Source: Methylobacterium terrae
GTDB lineage: Bacteria; Pseudomonadota; Alphaproteobacteria; Rhizobiales; Beijerinckiaceae
Direction: 5' to 3'
DNA: 64,000 nucleotides
NCBI RefSeq assembly: GCF_003173755.1
Contig: NZ_CP029553.1
Span: forward strand, 3,372,001-3,436,000
Part shown: positions 16,881-23,618 of the stretch, piece by piece
Position numbering within the stretch: position 1 is the stretch's first letter
Layout: each line of letters begins with the position of its first letter
Position numbers and translations under genes: made by a program
Notes under the pieces: generated by a model
What the model saw: the letters and a program-made list of their open reading frames with translations, nothing else
Database searches by the model: none
What the model was told of the DNA's origin: nothing

Positions 16881-17171
16881 TCAGCGGCGGACGAGAAGTG
16901 CGCCGTCGAGGTCCGCGAGAGTTCGCGGAGGAAGACCGAGCGTGCGCAGGCCGAGGCGCCCGGGAGCGGCGTCGTCCTTCCACAGGATCACGATCGAGCC
17001 GCCCGGCATGTCGGCCCACCACTCCGACAGCACCGTCCAGACCCGCTCGCGCACGCCGCGGGAGAGCTCGGCGGCGACGAAGACGCCCGGGGCCGCCTCG
17101 GGCATCACCGAGGACAGGAAGCCGCGGAAGCGGTCGGCGACGTCCCGCGTCACCACCACGGTCATCGGCAT
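16881..17171 (-). CDS. cas2: Type I-E CRISPR-associated endonuclease Cas2e
   Basis: 96 residues, the usual Cas2e length. Begins MPMTVVVTRDVADRFRGFL, the typical first strand and helix of Cas2e, followed by PGVFVAAELSRGVRERVW and GGSIVILWKD. It bridges two Cas1 dimers in the spacer-integration complex. GAGGAC precedes the ATG. It starts 46 bp after cas1 and is the last gene of the operon, immediately before the array leader. Confidence 0.93.
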   Translation of the reverse strand: MPMTVVVTRDVADRFRGFLSSVMPEAAPGVFVAAELSRGVRERVWTVLSEWWADMPGGSIVILWKDDAAPGRLGLRTLGLPPRTLADLDGALLVRR

Positions 17172-17217
17172 GGGGCGGACGTCCTCGGGCGGGGATCGTC
17201 CGTCCCGGGCCGGCTCG

Positions 17218-18090
17218 TCATGGGGTCTCCTCCTCGAACAGGGTCTTGATGCGGTCGATCATGGCCGGAATGACGCCGTCGCGACGCAGCCGCTCGGCGA
17301 CCGTTCGGCGCGCCAGGCGCTCGATCGGGTCGGTGGGGCGCTTCTCGTGCGCCTTCGCGGCCTTGAAGGCGCAGGGAACGGTGATCGTGTCCCGGAAGAG
17401 GTCGGCGACGTCGAGCACGAAGCTCTGGCCCGAATCCTCGTGGATGAAGCCGAGCTGCGGGATGGTCGCGGTCGCCGCGACCGCGATCGCGGCGGCGCCT
17501 TCCACCGCCGAGGCGGCGTGGTTGAGCGCCTGGTTCGGGATGTCGGCGGCGTTCGGGTTCTGGCGGTCGTAGCGGCGGCCCTGCCAGCGGATGCCGTGGC
17601 GCTCCGCCGCCTGGCGGTAGATCTCCTTCACCCGCGCGCCCTCGATGCCGCGCAGCACCGCGATGTCGCGATGCGGCAGGACTTCGCCGAGGCGCAGGGC
17701 GTACATCCGGCGCGCCACCTTCATGCGGCCGCCCTTGGCGTCGGCCCAGGCCGTCGCCTGCCGGCGCGCCAGCGCGGAGGTGTCGGGCAGGAGCGGCTGG
17801 GCGGTGTAGAAGCGCACGCCGCCCTCCCCGATCGCCGCGAGGGCGGTGTTGTGGCGCGCCAGGATGCGGAGCGCATCGTGGCTCACGGTCGAGCCCGGCC
17901 CGAGCAGCACCATCGAGAGCGCCTGGTGCGGGATGCGGTAGTCCCCGGCCTCGACCGTCTCGCTGCCGGCCGCGACGAAGCGCAGGCAGCCGTCCTCGAC
18001 CGTGAGGGCACCGCGGTCGAGCCAGACGAGGCCGTGCCGGTCGGCATGCGGCTGGCGCGCGGTCTCGAGCCCGAGGCGTCCTTTCAGCAT
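17218..18090 (-). CDS. cas1: Type I-E CRISPR integrase Cas1e
   Basis: 290 residues. Metal-binding residues of Cas1 are visible: Glu150 in RGIEGARVKE, His217 in LGFIHED, and Asp227/Asp230 in FVLDVADLF. The N-terminal beta domain is followed by an all-helical catalytic domain with NQALNHAASAVEGAA. It integrates new spacers at the leader end together with Cas2. It starts 4 bp after the cas6e stop, so translation is likely coupled. Confidence 0.96.
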   Translation of the reverse strand: MLKGRLGLETARQPHADRHGLVWLDRGALTVEDGCLRFVAAGSETVEAGDYRIPHQALSMVLLGPGSTVSHDALRILARHNTALAAIGEGGVRFYTAQPLLPDTSALARRQATAWADAKGGRMKVARRMYALRLGEVLPHRDIAVLRGIEGARVKEIYRQAAERHGIRWQGRRYDRQNPNAADIPNQALNHAASAVEGAAAIAVAATATIPQLGFIHEDSGQSFVLDVADLFRDTITVPCAFKAAKAHEKRPTDPIERLARRTVAERLRRDGVIPAMIDRIKTLFEEETP

Positions 18091-18094
18091 CGTC

Positions 18095-18883
18095 CTATTC
18101 CGGCGGCCGCAGCAGCAGCATGCCGAACCCGAAGGCGCGGTGGCGGCCGATCCCGCGGGCGAGGAGCGCCGCGAAGGCCTCCGGGTCCCGGACGATCAGG
18201 ACTCCCGTCACGGTCGCGTCCGGGTGGCCGGCGGCGCCCTTCATCTTCTGGCTCGGGAGCGGGATCTGCGCGAGGTGCCGCTCCCGGCCGCGGCGCAAGG
18301 AGCGGGTGAGGCGGAAGGCGTCGAGGCTCGCCCCCTCCAGCTCCGCGCCGCCGGCCGCGAGGTGGCGCGCGAGCCAGTCGCGGTAGACCTCGCCGCGGCC
18401 GAACGGGGCCGGCTGCCCCTCGTAAGGGTCGAGGGCTGCCAGGTAGGCGTCCTTTTCGCGCGTCCGGGTCCGGTCGCCGTCGCGGTCGCGGCGGACCGTC
18501 GGGCGGATGCGGGTGCGAAAGCCCAGCCGCGTCCCGGCCGGGAACCGCTCCGGCATGGCCTTGGCCGCCAGCCCGTCGAGGCCCAGGGCCTCGGCGACCT
18601 CCGGCTCCGCGAAGGCGGCGGCGTGAGCGCGCAGGGCTGCGGCGTCCCGGGTCGTGTAGCCGAGGAGTTGCGGCGCCGGATCGGCCCCCGGCCGCTCGCG
18701 CCGGCGCGGCGGGTCGAGCAGCACGAAGGGTTTCGGGGCGTGCTCGCCGAAGGCCGCCGCCAGGATCGCGTGGAGCGCGTAGCCGAGGTCGTCCGGGCCG
18801 TGGGCGGCGACCAGCTTGCGCCGCTCGGCCCAGCGCAGGAGCGGCCCCAGGGCCGGTCGCATCTGGAGGAGGATCAGCGTCAT
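18095..18883 (-). CDS. cas6e: CRISPR pre-crRNA endoribonuclease Cas6e (CasE)
   Basis: 262 residues from ATG 18883, which overlaps the cas5 stop (ATGA at 18880-18883). Tyr35 and His38 (GYALHAIL) fit the catalytic pair of Cas6e. The C-terminal Gly-rich loop GIGRHRAFGFGMLLL is the family signature. It cuts the repeat at the 3' base of its hairpin and stays bound to the crRNA as a Cascade subunit. It would also be the enzyme that processes the crRNA-like RNA proposed at 23540-23618. Confidence 0.93.
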   Translation of the reverse strand: MTLILLQMRPALGPLLRWAERRKLVAAHGPDDLGYALHAILAAAFGEHAPKPFVLLDPPRRRERPGADPAPQLLGYTTRDAAALRAHAAAFAEPEVAEALGLDGLAAKAMPERFPAGTRLGFRTRIRPTVRRDRDGDRTRTREKDAYLAALDPYEGQPAPFGRGEVYRDWLARHLAAGGAELEGASLDAFRLTRSLRRGRERHLAQIPLPSQKMKGAAGHPDATVTGVLIVRDPEAFAALLARGIGRHRAFGFGMLLLRPPE

Positions 18884-19611
18884 GCCGCCGCCCCCGGCCG
18901 CTTCACGGCCCGCACCCGCACGAGCCGGTGGCCGCCATGCACGCCCGAGCGCCAGTTGCGCGCGTCGGTCACCGGGCGGACGTGGTCGCCGGGCGCGGCC
19001 GGCTCGGATTCGGGCAGGAGGACGCGCAGGGTCGGGTCGCTGTCCTCCGCCGGCGGCAGGAGGCTGAGCGCTGCCACGAGGTCGTCGGCTTCGACGATGC
19101 GGAGTTCGCTCTCCGGTTCGAGCAGCGGCCGGGACGGCAGGCAGGGCTTGCGGCCGAGGAAGAGCGGCCGGGCGGGGTGGAGCAGCTTCGCCACGAGGTC
19201 GCCGAGGGTCGGAGCCGCCTCGGGCTGTTCCAGCCGCAGGGCGACGGCGCAGGAGACGTCGCAATCGTAGTCGCGGCGGCGCAGGTGCGGTCCGACGTAG
19301 CTGCCCGCCCCGCCGGCCCGGCCCTCCGGCCGGCCGCGGGTCGTCCAGCCGCGGTCGTCCTTGTCGAGCTGCGCGGTCTGGAAGTCGGTGATGCGGGCAG
19401 CCGTGCGGTCGAGGCGGGCGGCGTAGACGAGGCGGTCTTGCAGGGCCTGGAGCCGGTCCGCCTCGCCGCGGCGGTAGCCGAGCGCGTTGGCGAGCAGCCC
19501 CGTCAGCAGCGAGGCGCCGGGGAAATCTACGAGCACGCCGCGGGCATCGACCACCTCGCCCCCGAAGGCGAGGAGCGGCGCTTCGAGCCGCAGGAGCAGG
19601 AAATGCGGCAT
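18880..19611 (-). CDS. cas5e: Cascade subunit Cas5e (CasD)
   Basis: 243 residues from ATG 19611, which overlaps the cas7 stop (TGATG). N-terminal MPHFLLLRLEAPLLAFGG is the Cas5 first RAMP strand, followed by GVLVDFPGASLLTGLLANAL and, in mid-protein, SYVGPHLRRRDYDCD. Cas5e caps the 5' handle of the crRNA. Operon context is complete for type I-E. Confidence 0.93.
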   Translation of the reverse strand: MPHFLLLRLEAPLLAFGGEVVDARGVLVDFPGASLLTGLLANALGYRRGEADRLQALQDRLVYAARLDRTAARITDFQTAQLDKDDRGWTTRGRPEGRAGGAGSYVGPHLRRRDYDCDVSCAVALRLEQPEAAPTLGDLVAKLLHPARPLFLGRKPCLPSRPLLEPESELRIVEADDLVAALSLLPPAEDSDPTLRVLLPESEPAAPGDHVRPVTDARNWRSGVHGGHRLVRVRAVKRPGAAA

Positions 19612-20783
19612 CACTTCCCCTTTCCTGCGCTCGCCTGCCCTGCGCGCACCTGCTCGGCGGCCCAGGCGGCGAGGCCGTCGAGGGTCATCTGCCCGCCGAA
19701 GCCGGAGGCGCCGAGGCTGAGGTCGGAGGACTCGACGACCGAGAGGTTGGCGCGCTCCTCCTCCTGTCCGTAGGCGCGGTCGAGCCGGGTGAGGCAGGCG
19801 GCCATGGCGGCCACGGCCTCGGCCGCGAGGTCGCCGTCGCGCCGCAGCGGCACCGCCTTGCGGAAGGCGCCGGCGAGCGTGCGCGGCTGGCGCGATCCGG
19901 CCTCGACCAGCATCAGGTCGGCATAGGCGTAAGGGGCAGTCGAGCCCTTCTTGGCCCCGGGCGAGACGGTGGCGATGAGGTGGACGAGGTGCTCGACGAC
20001 CTTGGCGGCGAGGTCCGGATCACCCGCGAGGTTGGAGACGAGGAGCGGCACGTCGACCACCACGTAGCCGTAATAGAGCCCCGAGGTGAGTTCGGTGTCG
20101 AAGATGCCGCCGGAGCCGACCTCGCCGGCCGCGACCCGCAGGTCGTCGACGACGGTGAAGTAGTCGCTCTCGCTCTCCTGGGCGTGGACCGTGAAGGCGT
20201 GCGCGACGTGGATCGCCGCGTCGGTGTTGGCGTCGGGGTCGGAGGTGACCATCCGGCCGAACAGGGCCGCCTCGAGCCCGGCGGCGAGGGTGCCGGCGCT
20301 CGCCAGCATCGCCGCGAGGTTGGCCTTGCCGGTGCCCTTGGCGAGCCGCGCGTCGATCTCGGCCTCGGCCGACTTGGCATCCGTCGCGGCGGCCGCCGCC
20401 TCGGCCCCGATCCGGGCCAGGTACGCGATCTCGGGCTCGCCGAGGAGCAGGGCCTGCCGGTCGGCGATCTTGGCGCTGTTCTTGCCGTAGAGGTGCTTCA
20501 CCAGGGCGGCGCCGACCGCCTCGACGATCGCCGGCGCCGCCGTGATCTTGTCCAGGACGCGACGCTCGACGATCTCGCGCGAGCGCACCCCCATCGGCGC
20601 GCCGACCTTGCTCAGCGCCCAGGCGTCCTCGGCGAGGCGCCAGTGCCGCTTCAGGCTCTGCGACGAGACCCGGGTGCGCACCGACCCGCCATAGGGCAGC
20701 CGCTTGGCGAGACCGGCATCGTCCCGGTTCAGGAGCACGGCCGGGTAGGAGGCGAGGCTGTGGATCTGCAGGAAGCGGGTCAC
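19611..20783 (-). CDS. cas7e: Cascade backbone subunit Cas7e (CasC/Cse4)
   Basis: 390 residues from GTG 20783, whose bases overlap the cse2 stop (GTGA). N-terminal VTRFLQIHSLASYPAVLLNR is diagnostic of Cas7e, followed by RTRVSSQSLKRHWR. Later segments FDTELTSGLYYGYVVVDVP and SLGASGFGG are also conserved. Six copies form the helical Cascade backbone and kink the crRNA so that every sixth base is flipped out of the target duplex. Confidence 0.95.
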   Translation of the reverse strand: MTRFLQIHSLASYPAVLLNRDDAGLAKRLPYGGSVRTRVSSQSLKRHWRLAEDAWALSKVGAPMGVRSREIVERRVLDKITAAPAIVEAVGAALVKHLYGKNSAKIADRQALLLGEPEIAYLARIGAEAAAAATDAKSAEAEIDARLAKGTGKANLAAMLASAGTLAAGLEAALFGRMVTSDPDANTDAAIHVAHAFTVHAQESESDYFTVVDDLRVAAGEVGSGGIFDTELTSGLYYGYVVVDVPLLVSNLAGDPDLAAKVVEHLVHLIATVSPGAKKGSTAPYAYADLMLVEAGSRQPRTLAGAFRKAVPLRRDGDLAAEAVAAMAACLTRLDRAYGQEEERANLSVVESSDLSLGASGFGGQMTLDGLAAWAAEQVRAGQASAGKGK

Positions 20784-21460
20784 GCGGTCTCTCCGGGGGA
20801 CGAGGATGAGGGGGCGGTCTCGGATCCGGGCCTGGCGTCGGGTTTCGGCCCGGCCTCGGCCCGGTAGTAGCCGCGGGCGATGCGGTGGCGGACCGACTGG
20901 GCCCACGGATCCTCGAGATGGCGGGCCGAGGCGACGAGGTCGGCGACGGCGAGCACCGGCAGCCGCTTGCCCGCCCCGACGAGGAGCCGGACGATGCGCG
21001 GCATCACGATCCGCAGCTCGTCGGCGGTGGCGTCGAGCAGGATCGAGAAGCGGCGCTCGCTCACCCCCGCCTCGAACAGGTCGCGGCCGAACTGCCGTTG
21101 CGCACGGCGCGACCGCTCGGCCCAGAACGCCGCCCGCGCCTCGGCGCCGTTCTCCGCCGGCTCGTCCTCGCGGCGGGGGAAGGACAGGTGGTCGGGCGCG
21201 GCGAGCGCGGCCGCGTGGATGACGAGCGCCCAGGCCGGAAAGCCGGTCTCCCCCACCTCCCGCTCCGTGGTGTGGCGGGCGAGCAGCCGGTGCAGGGTCG
21301 GCTCGGCGAGCGCCCCGTTCGGATCGAGCCGCCGCAGCTCGGCCAGTGGGCCGGTGCCGAAGCGGTCCTCGTTCGTCAGCGGGGCCGCGATCCGGGCGGC
21401 GATCTCGGCGCGGTGGCGGGGCGGCGGGTCTCCGCCGGCGGGATCAGGCTGCGTCGTCAC
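20780..21460 (-). CDS. cse2: Cascade small subunit Cse2 (CasB)
   Basis: 226 residues from GTG 21460, overlapping cse1 by 17 bp. Contains GPLAELRRLDPNG near residue 35, the usual Cse2 motif, and an Arg-rich helical body (RFSILLDATADELRIVMPRI). Two copies contact the target and non-target strands. The last ~25 residues are Pro/Ser-rich and probably disordered. Confidence 0.9.
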   Translation of the reverse strand: MTTQPDPAGGDPPPRHRAEIAARIAAPLTNEDRFGTGPLAELRRLDPNGALAEPTLHRLLARHTTEREVGETGFPAWALVIHAAALAAPDHLSFPRREDEPAENGAEARAAFWAERSRRAQRQFGRDLFEAGVSERRFSILLDATADELRIVMPRIVRLLVGAGKRLPVLAVADLVASARHLEDPWAQSVRHRIARGYYRAEAGPKPDARPGSETAPSSSSPGETA

Positions 21461-23021
21461 GCTTCGGCTCCGGGAAGAATTTCGGCAGATCGGATTTCGG
21501 GTTGCGCGTGCCGGCCCGGAACACGGCCTCGGCCCGGACCAGTGCGCGCCAGCGCCGCCCCACGGCCTTCGACAGGCCGGCATCGGCCTCGACGACGAGG
21601 GGCCAGGCGACCCCGTTCACGAGGCGCCGCACCCAGGCCGTGCGCACGGCGTCGGGATCCGCGTCCGGCTCGACCTCGGCCCACAGATCCTCGAAGAACG
21701 TGGCGTCGACCGCCCGGTCGAACCGGGCGAGGAGGTCGCGCGCGCGGGCATTCGCGCCCTTGTCCTGGTAGTCGACCTGATCGGGCCCGTTCTGGAACAG
21801 GGCGAGCAGGGCCGGCTTCAGGACGCGGTTCTGGATCTCGCCGGCGAGCGCGACCCGCTCGGTCGCGGCGCGCCCGATCGCGTCGGTGGCGCGGGTGCGC
21901 AACGCCCGGTACACGGTCCGGCTGATCGGGAGGCGCCGCTCGTGCCAGCCCTCGGTCTTGCCCTGCCCGCGGGTCAGCGCCCGGGCCAGGACGACGAGGC
22001 CTTCCTCGGCGTCGGTGGGCAGCGTCGCGGCGAGGACCGGCAGCGCGTGCCCCTCCCGCTCGAAGAGCAGCCGCACGATGCGCCGGTAGTGGAAGCCCCC
22101 GGCATCGACGGTGAGGATTCTCGGCCCGTCCTTGTCGGTCACCGTCGGCGCCCAGGGGTCGCCGGGGGCGCCGCCGGGGATCGGAACGATGCGTGCCACC
22201 TTCGAGCCTCCCGCCCGCGCGGCGATCCGGCCGCCCTCCTCCACGAGCCGGACCCGGCGGCAGATCTCGATGTGGAGCGGATCGAGCTCGGACGGCGGCA
22301 GCGCGGTCGCGCCGTCCCACGGACGCAGCCAGACGAGACCGAGCCCGCCTTCGGCCGCGTAGACCGTCGATGCCCCTTCGGTCTTCCGGAGCGCCACCAG
22401 GGCCTCGACGTCGCGCCGGACCGGCGAGACCGGACCGGTCGTCGGCACGACGCTGAAGGCCGGCCGGTTGGCGAAGCCGCCATTCATGCGGGAGATGCCG
22501 TAATTCCCCGCGCCGAGAAAACCTTCGCTGGTCTGCAGGGCGACGAGGGCGAACAGCCAGTCGTCCGGCTCCGCCGCCATCATCACCTCGCTCTTGAGGT
22601 CGTGGTTCTTGGAGGTGACCAGCATGTCGAGCGCGTCCGGGGTCGGGACGGCGTTCTTGAGGTCCTTCAGCCCGCCCGGGATCGGCGGTTGCAGCAGCGC
22701 CGGGCGGTCCGGCGGCGCGACGAGGCACCAGGGTTCGTCCCCGGGAAAATCGGCGGTCAGCCCGCGCAGCAGGTCGCGCCACGTCTCCTCGTCCTCGGGC
22801 ATCGCCTCGCGACCGGCGCGGAGCAGCGCGAGCGCGCCGAGCTGCACCAGAAAGGCGTGCCAGGCGTGGCGTTGGTGGGGACGCAGGGCCGGGAAGCTTG
22901 AGATTGCATTGCGGGCAAGAGCAGCAAAAACGCTTGGCAGCGTACTTACTGCGCGATTACCATCTAAAATTACTCGAATCGCCTTATTTAATATTAGATT
23001 TTTAATCGACATTGCGTGCAC
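21444..23021 (-). CDS. cse1: Cascade large subunit Cse1 (CasA), short-N-terminus variant
   Basis: 525 residues from GTG 23021 (ATG 23012 is an alternative). FPALRPHQRHAWHAFLVQ at residues ~43-60 is the family hallmark, then GNYGISRMNGGFANRPAFS, a PAM/target contact region. It recognises the PAM and recruits Cas3. The first ~40 codons (MSIKNLILNKAIRVILDG) are AT-rich and diverge from the usual start, which in homologues reads like NLL-x-x-PWIRVRL, while the rest is normal GC-rich host sequence. The composition break is near 22,905. Promoter at 23050-23078. Confidence 0.93.
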   Translation of the reverse strand: MHAMSIKNLILNKAIRVILDGNRAVSTLPSVFAALARNAISSFPALRPHQRHAWHAFLVQLGALALLRAGREAMPEDEETWRDLLRGLTADFPGDEPWCLVAPPDRPALLQPPIPGGLKDLKNAVPTPDALDMLVTSKNHDLKSEVMMAAEPDDWLFALVALQTSEGFLGAGNYGISRMNGGFANRPAFSVVPTTGPVSPVRRDVEALVALRKTEGASTVYAAEGGLGLVWLRPWDGATALPPSELDPLHIEICRRVRLVEEGGRIAARAGGSKVARIVPIPGGAPGDPWAPTVTDKDGPRILTVDAGGFHYRRIVRLLFEREGHALPVLAATLPTDAEEGLVVLARALTRGQGKTEGWHERRLPISRTVYRALRTRATDAIGRAATERVALAGEIQNRVLKPALLALFQNGPDQVDYQDKGANARARDLLARFDRAVDATFFEDLWAEVEPDADPDAVRTAWVRRLVNGVAWPLVVEADAGLSKAVGRRWRALVRAEAVFRAGTRNPKSDLPKFFPEPKRDDAA

Positions 23022-23049
23022 GCCACTGTATTTTGAAAGACATACTGTA

Positions 23050-23078
23050 GCTATAAACTAGTTTTGCGCCGGCTTCAA
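23050..23078 (-). promoter_or_regulatory. Promoter of the cse1-cas2 operon
   Basis: Minus strand TTGAAG (reverse complement of 23073-23078), 17-bp spacer, TATAGC (23050-23055). It predicts a 5' leader of about 22 nt to the GTG or 31 nt to the ATG of cse1. The surrounding 23,022-23,160 is AT-rich. Confidence 0.55.
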
Positions 23079-23246
23079 TCCCGCAAATGCCGAAATTTGG
23101 TTTGATTTTCCTACAAGATATGCGAAAGTAACAGGGGCACGTATCGTGTGAGCCTATTTTGTCCTAAAATTAGCCTATGGATCTAGCGGCAACTTCCGGG
23201 ACGCTATCCTCCAACGGGAGGTCGGCAGGGGTGTCAAGATTCGTAA

Positions 23247-23273
23247 CTAGCTAGCGTGATTTAGCGATAGCAG
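23247..23273 (+). promoter_or_regulatory. Predicted Cascade target site of the crRNA-like RNA
   Basis: TAGCTAGCGTGATTTAGCGA (23248-23267) and the next six bases match the pseudo-spacer at 23569-23594 in 21 of 26 positions. Mismatches fall at spacer positions 6, 14, 21, 24 and 25, so the seed (1-5, 7-8) is perfect; 6 and 24 are positions that Cascade flips out. The three bases before it are AAC (23245-23247); C is the base most often found right after the genuine repeats, so AAC is a plausible PAM. The site ends seven bases before the -35 box at 23280, and on the other strand overlaps a possible -10 (TAAATC). Confidence 0.7.
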
Positions 23274-23279
23274 TCGCGA

Positions 23280-23308
23280 TTGACAAGGAGTACCGAAAAC
23301 GCTATGGC
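23280..23308 (+). promoter_or_regulatory. Promoter next to the predicted Cascade site
   Basis: TTGACA (23280-23285, perfect -35), 17-bp spacer, TATGGC (23303-23308). A Cascade covering the 32-bp footprint from 23248 would reach the -35 box. The promoter points at the small ORF 23333-23539. The overlapping reverse strand has TTGTCA (23281-23286) and TAAATC 17 bp away, a possible weaker promoter towards cse1. Confidence 0.5.
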
Positions 23309-23332
23309 TGTCTGAGAGTAGGATGGCGCTAC

Positions 23333-23539
23333 ATGCTGAGCCCGTTTCAGAATCCATTCGCTCCAACTCGACGGGAGCGCCGCGCACTTCGACGTGGCAT
23401 CGTGGTTTCGAAACGGTTCTTTAGGCTGCATTACCGGCATCAATTTCATTGGGAACTCACAACCGCATGCCGGGTTGGACGCGGGTTGGATACGCCGCGG
23501 CCAGAGCGCTGGCATTACAAAGTATTCGTTGATACATAA
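23333..23539 (+). CDS. Candidate toxin-like small basic protein (68 aa), creT position
   Basis: A 68-codon ORF, ATG 23333 to TAA 23537-23539, with AGGATGG six bases upstream. Thirteen Arg and several His make it strongly basic (TRRERRALRRG; RFFRLHYRHQFHW). No known family is recognised. Its place is what makes it notable: it starts ~18 nt after the predicted start site of the promoter at 23280 and its stop is one base before the degenerate repeat at 23540. A 33-codon ORF (23323-23424) overlaps in another frame, and a toxic RNA instead of a protein is equally possible, as CreT toxins are often RNAs. Confidence 0.35.
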   Translation: MLSPFQNPFAPTRRERRALRRGIVVSKRFFRLHYRHQFHWELTTACRVGRGLDTPRPERWHYKVFVDT

Positions 23540-23618
23540 TATTCCTCCGCCTCGTCGGAGATGGCCCCTAGCTCGCGTGATGTAGCGAGAGTTGGGCTCC
23601 CCCGCCCACGCGGGGATC
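23540..23618 (+). ncRNA. Minimal CRISPR / crRNA-like RNA (CreA/CreR-like): degenerate repeat, 26-nt pseudo-spacer, repeat
   Basis: On the strand opposite to cas3 and the main array. The intact repeat copy at 23595-23618 equals the first 24 bases of the array repeat. Twenty-seven bases upstream, 23540-23567 aligns without gaps to the same repeat (18 of 26 at positions 4-29). It keeps a stem CTCCG/CGGAG (23545-23549 and 23556-23560) where C7-G20 became T-A, a compensatory pair. The 8-nt handle ATGGCCCC resembles the normal ATCGACCC. The spacer between starts TAGCTCGCGTGATGTAGCGA (23569-23588) and resembles 23248-23273. The second repeat diverges only after the Cas6e cut site, where it runs into the cas3 stop codon. 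A CATAAT lies at 23535-23540 as a possible -10. Confidence 0.75.

Noticed and set aside
16062..17022. Open frames through the CRISPR array giving proteins with repeated GSPAHAGIDP or SIPAWAGEP units
   Set aside because: These are translations of the 61-bp repeat-spacer unit (not a multiple of three, so frames rotate), well known as spurious proteins.
23261..23515. 84-codon minus-strand ORF in the cse1-cas3 gap
   Set aside because: It overlaps the better-placed + strand ORF and the predicted promoter, and has no recognisable features; kept only as an alternative.
23595..23618. The lone repeat near cas3 as a simple terminator or deletion scar
   Set aside because: The upstream degenerate repeat with a compensatory stem pair, the shortened spacer and its seed-matched target cannot be explained by chance scar or terminator.
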